Below are positions 34,970 through 45,824 of a stretch of 64,000 nucleotides of DNA, piece after piece. Each line of letters starts with the position of its first letter. Positions within the stretch are counted from its first letter, which is position 1. The position numbers were made by a program, and so were the translations under genes. The notes under the pieces were generated by a model. That model ran no database searches. It was given only the letters and a program-made list of their open reading frames with translations, and was not told where the DNA came from. This stretch comes from Termitomyces sp. T153. Taxonomy: Eukaryota; Basidiomycota; Agaricomycetes; Agaricales; Lyophyllaceae. The DNA is taken from positions 310,001 through 374,000 of the forward strand of contig JACKQL020000025.1 of NCBI GenBank assembly GCA_018296165.2. The letters run 5' to 3'.

Positions 34970-37900
34970 TTATAGTTCGTCATCAGAGATCTGAATCTCA
35001 TCGACATTGGCTGCTGGCACTGCAGCAGATTCCTCTGCCGCTGGGGCCTCCTCTCCGTCAATAGGTGGCAATCGAGTCGTAGTTGCAGCCACGAAACCTT
35101 TGACGCCCCCTACTTGTTTCTCTGCAGCAGCCATGGCATCTTGTGGCTCGTCTTCTTGGGCATTCCTCGTACCCTGTTTTGCTGCAGTTGCCTCCGCCGC
35201 CAGATAGCTCGCCTCTGTATTGAACTGTGCTTGAACACTTCTTTTAATGCGCAACATCTCCTTGAATGTGTCTTCAGAACCTGTATCGAGCTCGAAAGAA
35301 TGCCAATGTGCCCAGAATTCGGGATGGACACGTGGGTCGCAGAATTGAGATGCGTGGGCAATGATGGCACGAGCGCGGTCGATTTCGCCCAGCTTGCGCT
35401 CCATAGCTGCAAAGCGAAGGCATATATCGGCAGTTTGGCGGTCAGGAAGCACTGGGTCATTTATAAGTATTATAGAGGTAGTAGGTGGATTTGGCTTCCT
35501 ACCTTCCAATGCCCGTTCATAGATGGGACGAGTGGCTGGCAAGCCGTAATTCTCTGCTGCTTTTGCAATGTAGATAGTGAACATCTAAGACGAAATTGGG
35601 ATTAGTAGATGATGCATGTAAGATATAACATACGTCGAATTTGTCTTGGTCAGCTACAACCTTGGTAGCACGATCGAGGATGTTCATGGAGCGTTTAGCA
35701 AGACCGTATTCCTCTTCCAGCTTTGCATACATGAGAAAGAGAGGTTTGCATGGTTTGGGAGGGCACTTTTCCAAGGCTTGTTCAAAGAGGTCACGAGCTC
35801 GTTCCAGTTTTGAACCACCCTAACAACATGATTCAGCATTGAGTATTCAATCGTCATGTGAGAACATACATAGCGCTTGACAAATTTAGACAAGTAAATA
35901 TTCCAAATTTCGAAAGATATAGGGAACGTGAACAGCTCAACACCGCGTTCGTAGATCTAGGGACAGGTCAGTAAGAGGGTGATAAGCCTTGTTACTGTCA
36001 TACCTTGAAACTCTCTTCAAAATACTTGTTCTCTTCCAAGAACGCGGCATAGTTGACGATAATCTGCGCATTAGCGATACGAAGTTCAAGAATTTTGTCA
36101 TAGACGTTCTTCGTTGATTCTACCGTTCCGATAGACTCTTCAAGGTCGACGTAGAATGACCAGAGTTTTAAGGATTTAAACAACCTTGTTTGAGCAGAAA
36201 GAGCCTAAAAAGACGATTATGACGAAATGTACAAGCAAGACAGGAAATACCACCTACATGATCATGATAATTGATCTTGACATTTCTGGGAATGGCAGTT
36301 GCACGCTGCATGACTCGAATGGCATCATCATAGCTTCTAGAAGGATATTCAGTCACAAGGATACAGCGACAAAGAAGACATACTCGTGACGAATTTCCAT
36401 CTCGGACCATTCACACCAGACTTCAGCAAGGTCTTCAACAAGCTTAAAGTTGACCTTGGTAGCCTTCTCAAAGATTTTACGCGCACTATCAAGATCCTCT
36501 TCAGCCTGTCCAGTGACCCCGCCTTCTTCGTAAAACTTGGCAAAGTTGATGTATAATCGATGGAGGTTGGCCGTAGCTTTACGTGGATTGATTGTATCCA
36601 GCGCTTTGGTATATGTTGCAGCAACCTAATCACCAAGTAAATGAAGATTCCCTACTATGGAAAAAGGTATACCTTTTCATCGTCTTCGCCCCACAAAGCG
36701 ATCCTCTTCTCCCATTCCTGCACGTCGTTAGGATTCCGTCTGATGAGGACATCATTGACGAGGAAAGGTCTGCGATCTGTGAGATCTTCGAACTCTGCTA
36801 TTTTCGCGTCCAGTTCTCGCTCAGTTTCAGCAGCTTCCTCTTCGCTCTCGTCATCTTCGTTCTCCAAACTACTCATCAAAGCACTAATCAGTGACTCTCC
36901 AAACTCAGCATAAGCATCGAAAATCTGCGTAAAGTCCCGAATGGTCAGAACAGATTTAAGACCGTTCTCAAAGGTCTCCTTTGCTCGATCAAACTCTGCT
37001 CGTTTGATCCAATATGTAGCCAAACCCGTCCACAAACGTCCCGCTTGGTCTTTATAGATGGCGAGTCCATCCTTATGGATAATCTTTTCGACATTGAGTT
37101 TGCGTGGTATCAGGGGGTCTTCATCCTCATCATATGGATGGGTAGTCTGTCCATCAGACGTCACAGAAATAGCAGGACCAGCCATGCGAATGAGCTTGCC
37201 ATTGGTAGATGCGGGTTCAGCAGCCTCGCTTGCGTTCTCTGCAGCGTTTTCTTCTGCTAGAGCAATAGCCTCATTGGACTCGATGGTTTCCTCCACATCA
37301 AGACCGACCTCATCTGCAAACTTCTCCACCACCTCGATCCAAGCTTCAAGGAGCTGATATGGGCTCTTCCCTTCAGGACTTGTATATTCACCCCGAGCAG
37401 CTTTTCTTGCTAATGAAAGAAGCAACTTTGCAGCCTCCAGCGGTCGAGGAGAAGAATTGACGGGGGTGAGCAGGAGGGTCGTGAATCGTTCAGTGACACT
37501 GGGGTCAACGGCGAGATAACGTCGGTAGACATGTACAGTTGTAGCACCACCTTTACCTTCTGCCCACAGAAGGTAGCGGACCCATATGCGTGAGTGAAGG
37601 GAGGGAGGGAGTGTTCGCAAGGCTCTATCGAATGTATGTCGCGCGTGGGTATGCGAAAGAAGAGGAGGACATTTTGGGTGGAAAAAGATCGAAAGATACA
37701 TGAGCCATAGACGTGGCAACTGAAAATATGTGTGGAGTCAGAGCCTCCCAGATAGAGAGTCAAGAAAACCCGTACCCTTGGTAGCCACATTAACGCGCGT
37801 TCAAACGTTGCTACAAGAGACTTCCACTCTTCCCATCCAATCACCGGGTCTAAACCACCTTCCCACTCCTCCAAATCATCGTGTTCCTCCTCCAACGCGT

Positions 37901-38351
37901 CCTTCATTTCCGGGAACTTTTTCTTTCCACCAGCCCTCTTTTTGACAACAAGTTTGCCAAGAACAAATGACATGCGAAGGTTGAGGTATGACTTCCATAA
38001 TTTAAAAGAGCCAGCGAACTGAACCAGTGCAGCCTCGTAGAGGTATGTGAGACGTTGAAGCGAAATACGGGCCAGAGGAGACGCGAGTGGGCCAAGTAAG
38101 GCAATGCCTTCTGCCGGTAGATCTGGAGGAGGCTCTATTTTCTGAAGCGCAATGAAGGCTTCTCTCGTGGTGTTAATAGCTGACCACCATGAACGAAACG
38201 ATGTCGGATTGCGTAGAAGGTCTTCTTCTCGGTGGAGATCCTTGACTGTAAGGAGATCTGGGTGAGTAACTGGACTAGGTATGGGAAATGTAAGCGGAAA
38301 GTGGGCCTTGAGAGATTGCTCGGATGGTAGCTGGGAGACTGCAGTCGGCAT
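34970..38351 (-). CDS. SYF1: Pre-mRNA-splicing factor SYF1 (XAB2), HAT/TPR repeat protein
   Basis: The start at 38351 gives MPTAVSQLPSEQ. Half-a-TPR repeats follow: LLRNPTSFRSWWSAI, LYEAALVQFAGSFKLWKSYLNLR, TFERALMWLPRLPRLWLMYLSI, TFDRALRTLPPSLHSRIWVRYL, YIDQAGRLWTGLATYWIKRAEF-type helices, and FVNDVLIRRNPNDVQEWEKRIAL. Near the end it reads LYAKLEEEYGLAKRSMNILDRATK and RPIYERALE. The acidic tail ends EIQISDDEL, with the stop at 34970-34972. Length (about 1,000 residues) and repeat order fit Syf1. Family role: scaffold of the Prp19/NTC complex in spliceosome activation, also linked to transcription-coupled repair. The minus-strand gene is divergent from BET4 across 131 bp. Confidence 0.93.
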
Positions 38352-38482
38352 TTTGAGGAACCGAGGCGGTCAAGCCTGCACAAGTTGGATTGTTGGAGAC
38401 AGGCAAAAGTTCGACAAGTTGCAAGGCGGCAAATGCCGGTTAAAGTGATCCCTGCAGAAACCCCCCTTCCAAGGCGATCGTC

Positions 38483-39911
38483 ATGGTTGGTCACTTGTAC
38501 TATTCAACTCCAAGATAAATTTCTTATTTGTAATCCAGCACGGTGTGAAACGCATTCGCCAGTCTGCCCAGGTGCTAGAAGCCAAGAGACTTCGAGAAAA
38601 AGCCAAACTCGATGACTACCTATCTCTGACACAGGACGTGTTATCAAGGGTTCGTAGCTCAGGAAACATGGTCGTCTCTGCATCTTATACTTCATCTTAA
38701 TTGATATAGAAGAAGAGTAGAGATTGGTCCGAGGAAGCATTGCAGCTCACTTCGCGTCTCTTACAAGTTAATCCCGAGTTCTATACCATCTGGAATTACC
38801 GGCGCAACATTTTTCTCAATGGCATCTTTCCGAGAAGGTGCTAATTCTACCGTCTCTTTATCGAAAATACTAAATTTTTATCGAATTTTCCCTAGCTCAC
38901 TGGAAGAAATAAATGATCTGATAACAAAAGACCTATCTAGCACTATGACGGCATTGAAAGCACACCCCAAGGTTTATTGGATCTGGAATCATCGTAGATG
39001 GTGTCTTGAGAACACTCCTAATGGTCCTGGGGCCCCCGGTGAGGCGGATGCCGATAGCTGGAGAAAGACGAATTGGGATAGAGAGCTTTTTGTCGTGGAA
39101 AAGTTGCTCGACGCAGACCCGAGGAATTGTGGGTTTATATTCTCTTCCAAGTACATGCATGATCTACTTATCTTCCAACCCAATTAGTCCATGCTTGGAA
39201 TTATCGACGATATGTCCTGGCCAGCATGCCAGTGCCACGATCAGCGAAATCTGAATTGGCTTACACCTGTCGTAAGATTGAGGCCAATATATCCAACTTT
39301 AGTGCATGGCATCAGCGTTCCAAGGTTTTGACATCGTTAGGAGAAAGTTCGGGTAGTGTCCCGAGCCAATATCTGGAGGAAGGTATAAGGTTCGTTGTGA
39401 GATATCCTGATCGTCATTGAGATCCGACATGCAGAGTTCAACCTTTTGCGAAATGCCATGTATACGGATCCGAGTGATCAGAGCGTCTGGATATACCATC
39501 GATGGCTCATGGGAGCAGGCAAGTAGATTATGTTCACCTTGATCTATTGGAGATTACCAAAGTTTCAAGGCGATGACAAGAAGTTCTTGGAAAACGAAAT
39601 AGAGGCTATTCAGGAACTTCTCGACGAACAGCCGGATAGCAAATGTACAAATATTTATCTTGATTTCATGCCTGCTGATCCTGGACAACAGGGTGTATGG
39701 AATCCATCATTCACTACAAACGGTTATTGCTAAAGAAGCATCCAAATGAAGTGAACACTAAAACTTTATTGCTTGATTGCAAGAATTTACTGGAACAGCT
39801 GGAGATACTGGACCCTGCACGTCATCAAAGATACCAAGATATAGGTCAGTCTTTTGCAGGCTGGCGTGTTTAGGGTTTAATGAATCTGCCTTAGGGAGCG
39901 ATCTGATATGA
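38483..39911 (+). CDS. BET4: Rab geranylgeranyltransferase alpha subunit (PFTA repeats)
   Basis: The first exon is just the ATG at 38483; a 59-nt intron joins it to HGVKRIRQSAQVLEAKRLREK, matching the MHGxxK start usual for this family. PFTA repeats follow: FYTIWNYRRNIF, KVYWIWNHRRWCLEN, NFHAWNYRRYVLASM, NFSAWHQRSKVL, QSVWIYHRWLMG. The last exon ends GSDLI, with the stop at 39909-39911. It acts with the beta subunit and Rab escort protein to add geranylgeranyl groups to Rab GTPases. It is shorter than animal homologues, lacking the Ig-like and LRR domains, as is normal in fungi. Confidence 0.9.
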
Positions 39912-40016
39912 TAGATACAAAGTCCGATGTCTTTCATAGCATAATTCGGTACTTGATGGTTTATGAATAAGTATATACGATCGGTAGATTACTAGCAGTG
40001 CCGTTTATCTTGTCGT

Positions 40017-40233
40017 TCAGCACTTGCATTCTTCAGGCTTGCAGGTGCAGCTTCAGCAAAGAGTTTGTAAGTCGAAGGCCATGACAGAACACAAAACGGA
40101 CACACCCATCACCGCAGTTGCAGCTAGATAAGCCACAAGCGCCCTGGTTGGAAACGAGGGTTTGAGTTGTCTATTCGATGGAATAGTAAGTCACTAGCAT
40201 GAACACGAATGGGAAGAGCCTAACGGTGAACAT
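40017..40233 (-). CDS. Metallothionein, copper-thionein type, three tiny exons
   Basis: Not visible as a long ORF. Reading the minus strand: exon 1 is 40225-40233 (MFT), intron 1 is 40144-40224 (GTTAGG...CCAG), exon 2 is 40106-40143 (GACGLSSCNCGDG, last codon split), intron 2 is 40051-40105 (GTGTGT...GAAG), and exon 3 is 40017-40050 (CTCKPEECKC then TGA). The result is about 26 residues with seven Cys in the order C-x4-C-x-C-x3-C-x-C-x4-C-x-C and no aromatic residue after the start. SSCNCGxGC is shared with Neurospora copper metallothionein, and the spacing is that of Agaricomycete metallothioneins. Predicted role: cytosolic binding of Cu(I) and perhaps Cd or Zn. The first donor (GTTAGG) is weak, so the first few residues are less certain than the Cys core. 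Confidence 0.82.
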
Positions 40234-40313
40234 AATGATAATCGATTAGCTTCAAGCTCGAGTGGTTGGTTGATTCTGATGGTTTGGATACAGGATAGAT
40301 GTGCTTTCGGCCC

Positions 40314-40323
40314 CTATATATGG
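40314..40323 (-). promoter_or_regulatory. Probable TATA box of the metallothionein gene
   Basis: The minus strand reads CCATATATAG at 40323-40314, about 81-90 bp upstream of the metallothionein ATG. This fits a TATA box about 30 bp before a start site plus a leader of about 50 nt, the arrangement expected of a strongly inducible small gene. No TATA-like element this good serves the divergent EDC4 gene. Confidence 0.55.
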
Positions 40324-40588
40324 CAGAGGATTGTTGTCGACTGTTTGCCTGATATTTGAGAAGAGTTCCGGCGCAGCACTTGGAGACTAATGAAGAAACC
40401 TCTGGATTATCAGAAGACAGGAGACATCCGGATGGATCAGACGCGTTGTGATCCCGATCGCGCACTGACCATACCGGGAGTTGCCGAAGAACAACAGCCT
40501 CGTGGTTCAGGCGTGTTGTTGTGAGCAGTAAGAAAAATTAAGCGTATCTTCTCTTGGACCGCTACTTATCGCTGTCTGCACGCGGGCA

Positions 40589-43500
40589 ATGGACAATCGA
40601 AACCCTCTAGCTGAGCTTTTCTCTCGGGGCTCGACGCCTCCAGCTTCCCAGCAGCAGCAGCCTCTCCAACCGCCCTCGTCCAACGCTTCTCCAACCCAAA
40701 TTGACTCACTCTTCCAGCATCTTACCGTTGATCGCCAGCAACAGCCTAGCGGCCACGTTCCTGATACCTACGGCAGCTCGGCCTCTATGTCGACTTTGTT
40801 GTCTCTTACTGACGAGCCTATCTCAAACACTACATCCAATGCAGGCGCCACAAATGCCGAGCGACAGACTGCCTTGCTTTCCCTCCTGGGCGGAGGGTCC
40901 TCAACTATCAACCCCCGTGGCACGCAAGCGCAAGCACCTGCGCCCGCACCCGTTGTCCCACAACAAGTACCTACGCCTCCCGGTTCATCCCAGCGTTCTG
41001 GTACCGGCGAAACTCCCACTCATAATGAGACACAAGGCAAATATCTGCTAGAGCAATTGATGGCAGGGTAGGTTGCCATCCCGTTACGTTCTTGAGACTC
41101 ATGTGGGTGGGCCAGCATGGCTTTGGCTGCCTTGCAGTGTTATTGCATGACTCCCACGATGTACGCACGAGGATGAAGCATGTCAACAGCTTTTAATCAG
41201 AGGCGTCGTACATTCATCCTCTTTTTTCATCAATTATCATTTCGAGCATCATCTCAATGTTTCTTCACAGCAACCCTCCTCGGATAAATTATGCAGAAAC
41301 TCAGCCTTCTCATACTGCGCCATCTCCACCATATGCGCCATCCTTGCATGATGGGGAGTACCGTCCGTACGACCAGGCTGATGTGGTCTCCGACGATACT
41401 CAGCTACCACAAGTACAACAACAGGTTCTTCCATCACCCCCAACGCAACAAGTCCCCGTCATCCCCCTCCAATCGCAGCAACAGCAACCTGTACCTCAGC
41501 AGCAACCTGCACCTCAGCAGCAGCCTTCTTCCCAGCAGCAAACACCATCACCTCGCAAGTCAATGTTCGAATTCATCTCTCCCTTTGATCACCTATCGGC
41601 TTCAACAAGTTCCGTCAAGAAGAAGCCCGTTCCGCAGGTATCCAATGTCACCAACGTTAGCGAAGATTCTTGGACAGCCCCCGACCCAAAGAGGCAGTCA
41701 GTTGAGAATCTACTTGAGCACTTGAGCCGAGGGCAGCTTGCTACGCAGCATCAGCCGCCACATCCGACGTACGAACCTTTCGATTTTTCTCAACCAGAGA
41801 CTATTTCGACGTCAAGGGTGCCACCTCCTCTTCCTCCCAAACCCATTCCCAACCGTACAGCTTCTCCACCTCCACGATCATCCCCTCCTAAATCACACCA
41901 AAGGACTCAAGGTCGTGCTGCTGAATCCCCTGCCAGTCAAGGAGGTGGTGGACCCGCTATCCAGCAGGGAGGAAGCAGACGCGATAAAGAAGGTTCGCCG
42001 GTTTCTCGTGGTAACGGTAGAGGTAAAGGTTTTGCCCAGCCAAAGCTAGCTAAGAACCTGTCTAGCCCGTCGTGAGTGGTCGTTGTCGCGTTGCAATGTC
42101 TGCTAACTTTGCCTATAGTCCTCCAGCTCAGACTATCATTTTCGATGTGTCCAAGGCCATGTCCGAAATTCAAGCCTCGCCTGATGAGGTTAAATCCACT
42201 GCGATCGCTCTCGTCAAACAGGACTCCAACTTCCTGCCCGGTAGCACGATCGGTGCTACGCACTGGGTAGCCTATACCATGACTCGAGGTATGCCTTTTT
42301 ACAGAGTACCAATTTCCTGTCATCTAAGTAATGTATCAAGGCCGTGTTCGTGTAATATCTAGATCCAGCGGTTTCCGCACATTACTTCAGCTGGATCCTG
42401 CTATCTTCTCTCTTGCTTCATCTATCATTGATATGGCCGTTCACAAGGACCGGCTTGCTGCTGTGACGTCCGAAGGAGGTTTCATTGTCTGGCAGTTCCC
42501 CGATACCATAACTGATGATGTTCCGTACGTTTCTCCGACGCCTTCAGATGTTGTCACGCTGAAACCCAGTTGCAGCGGACAAGTCCTTCTTTGTATTCAA
42601 CCTTCAAGTGATGATGGTATTCATGCTGTCAAATGGCACCCCAAGGACCCAAATACCTTGGCCGTCGCGTCGGAAAACAAACTTTATGTCATTGACTTGG
42701 CTACTGTGCATTCTCAATATCGTGGTCAGCCTATCACTCTTCAGGACCTGACCCATATTAGTCAAACCTTCACTACATCTTCTGTGAGCATCGATTTGTC
42801 CGTTGTGGCTTTCTTGTCCCCTCACCTATTGTTAGCGTCTTGTTTCATTCGACTTCGATATCTTGCACTATGCTCTAGCCACTATCACCGTCGATTCAAC
42901 TTTGACTATTTGGAACATGCATGATCAGCTTCCCTTCTCAACTCATAACATTCGTGGAGAGGATCTACCGTCCTCCTTGATTCTTGTCGATGGTGGCGTC
43001 GTTATCGGTCGGAAGAATGGCACCATCTTCCAACTGTTGTCGCATACGACGAAACAAGTCCTGTCCACCATCAAATTTGTCAATACCCATCAAGAAGACA
43101 ACGAGATGTTTGGGCATGCCTGCTACGATGCCAGGATACAAACGTTATGGATTGCCAATAATCGTCGTGAGAGCGTAATTGCGCTTAGGATCAACCTCGA
43201 ATCGTCCATTGTCAATGGCGAAGAGGCCATCAGAGGTGGCTTTGACCAGATCGTCGAATTCTGTGGGCCTAAACCATCTGTCCACTTTGTCATCCTTACA
43301 GCGGAGTCGGATCTTAGTGGCAAGGAGGCCAATGCTGCATGCATAGCAGCCAAAATACCTCTTGGGGATTTGGCTTTGTTGGCATTCAATGTCCATTCGA
43401 GTGGTGTCGACCAAATTCTCATTCGTAAGGAATGGTATGAATCTGCCTTGGCAACGACACCGAGTAAACTTCCTGTGGACGACTCACTTGCTACTCAGCC

Positions 43501-45484
43501 ATCGATAGAGATCAAGAGCCAGCGTCCAGTACCTATCACGTTAGCAACTTCTCGCCCTCCCCAAATTGCACGTCCTCCTGTATCTGAAGATGGTGATTTT
43601 AACCAAGATGACCAACAAATCAAGGTCAAAACCATCAAGTCGGTCAACTGGAAGGAGAAAGAGGAACAAATTAAAGACAAGAACGGTAGATCTGATGCAC
43701 TGATCATCAGCGAGTCGCCCCTCGCGCAAGCAATTAGTCGTGAGATTAAGAGGACTGAGGAAAGCCTTCACACTCGTTTCGGGCGGCTCATTGGCAAAGA
43801 GATGGATAAACAACGTGCGTTGTTATCTCGGACAAATCATCACTGAATCGAGGTTCCCCCCCTTTTTTTATCTAGACCAACGCATGGAAGATGCTCGTGC
43901 TCATGAACAGGCCGAGGAATTTGCTCGTCAAGAGAAAATTCTCAAATTGATATCGACTGAGCTCACCCGAAACACAACTCGCGTAGTGGAAATGGCCGTG
44001 AAGAGCGAAGTACAAAATTCGGTGCTACCCTCTTTGGAAACTATCACAAAGACCGAAGTCAAAGCTGCGCTTGATGAACAGATCGGCAGAGGCCTCGTCG
44101 ACTTTATCGGCCAGGTATGTTTGTAGCTGAATCACCCTCTTATGGCATTTTTTTTCACTGCCGCTCAACCAGAGTTTACCCAACGATTTGGAAAAGTTGA
44201 TATTCCGCCCTGACATATCTGCTCATTTTGCACGCATCATATCAACAAATCTTACACCCTTGCTGAGCAGTCATGTCCATGACGCGATGTCAAAGACGTT
44301 CATTCCTCTCTACAATCAGAATCTTAACAGAATGCAACAAGAACTTTTGCAGGAACTTAGACATGAAGTCCATAGTCTCAAGGCTGAGTTGATGTCCTGG
44401 CAGCGTGACCTCTTCAGAAGTCAAGAGGTTCGTTGCAGGAGCTATTGTGGAGATTGTGCTTATATTCTATGCCTTTCAGACATCAATTCGTGAGTTGGAG
44501 CATACGGTCAGGTCGCTGTCGGATCACATCAAGTTTTTGAATCTGAATGCAAGCGCGTCCCATCACAACCTCCAGCAACAGTCTCAGACTCGCAATTCAC
44601 CAAACACAAATGTTCCACCCGTTCAAAGCGGTTTACCTTCCTTGCATCCTCGTCAGCAAAACCCTCCTGTTGCTCCAGCTCCTCCGGCAGGCTATGTTCA
44701 CAAAATGAATACTCTACCGCAACAGCTACCTCCTCAGCAGCCCCAACAGGTTCCTTTGCCTTCTGCCGCTGTACATCAAACATGGTATCCCCCTTCCATT
44801 GCTGCCCCTCAAGCGTCACATCCCGCAACGATTCCTCAGCCACCTCCCCCGCCTCCTCCCCAGCAACAGGTTATACCCCCGCAACAACAGACACAGTCTG
44901 AGTCCATTAGAACTCCAGACACTAATGATACCTGGGAATCCATCTTCCTCCCGGCCGTTTTGAGCGAGGACCTAAGGGATCTCCAACGTCTTCTCGCGCG
45001 CACTAATGCAGACGTTGTAATGCCTCTCGATAGATCCGGTCCTTTATCACAACCGGTTATACTTACTGCCATGCATCGTGTATGTCTTGTCATTTAACAT
45101 TTGCCTTGCCGTGTACTCACTTTGACATGTGCTAGCTCGCCGCCATCGTCTGCGCAACCCCACCGAACGATGAGTCATTCAAGAGCGCCATGTGGTGGCT
45201 ACAGCGTGGTATCAAAGTGCTTGATCCTAAGGTACGTAACATTTTGGATGTTATTCAATAACGTAATTCTAAAAATACATGCACAGGAACAAATCGTCAT
45301 GGACTACCTCCCAAACGTTGTCCCGGGCATATACACGCATCTCAACATGACAAAGCAACGTCTTGGTCTTCCCGGAGGCCCCCCGACCCTTGAGAAAGCG
45401 CGTTCATCTGTAAACGATGCACTTGAGATGCTGCGACGAAAGGGTTTGCAGGGTTACGAGGGAATGGAAGTCCCAAAAAAGTGA
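40589..45484 (+). CDS. EDC4: EDC4/Ge-1/Varicose-like enhancer of mRNA decapping
   Basis: The start at 40589 (MDNRNPLAELFSRG) opens a long disordered Gln/Pro/Ser-rich N-terminus with a short motif IDSLFQHL. A WD40-type propeller follows from about 42120 to 43430: AQTIIFDVSKAMSEIQ, GSTIGATHWVAYTMTRGRVRVISRSSG, DRLAAVTSEGGFIVWQFP, GIHAVKWHPKDPNTLAVASENKLYVIDL, ATITVDSTLTIWNMHD. Next come charged coiled coils (DARAHEQAEEFARQEKILKLISTEL), a second Pro/Gln-rich linker, and the C-terminal helical domain (WESIFLPAVLSEDLRDLQRLLAR; MDYLPNVVPGIYTHL), ending MEVPKK at 45484. This is the Ge-1 plan. Family role: P-body scaffold that couples Dcp2 and Dcp1. It is followed in tandem by Argonaute. Confidence 0.85.
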
Positions 45485-45824
45485 CACGAAGCAGGACTTA
45501 TATATAGTATCAACGCTGGTCAACGCTAGTTACGTATGTATATACGAATCTTTTTGTTATTTGACTCATGAGTCTTTTCGATCGCCTTTGATTTGTGAAC
45601 GATAACGTGATCTGATTAGGCACGTGTCAGAGACCTATATAAACACGGCCAATTTGAATCCAGAAAGCTGCTTTTGTCCAAAGTGCGAGTATTTAACCAG
45701 CGACTTTTGTGCTCGCTTCTCTGGACAATTGAGGCCCGTAACCGAGGCCCGTAATCAACTCCATTCTTACTTAAAACTCGACTGAGCCAGCAACAATTCA
45801 GAATTCTGTGTTGTGTCATTCAAG
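45485..45824 (+). promoter_or_regulatory. EDC4-Argonaute intergenic region with E-box and TATA
   Basis: 340 bp. A CACGTG E-box lies at 45621-45626 and a TATATAAA box at 45636-45643, about 180 bp upstream of the Argonaute ATG, so the Argonaute gene probably has its own promoter. A short tandem of gaggcccgtaa occurs twice near 45731-45755. Confidence 0.55.
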
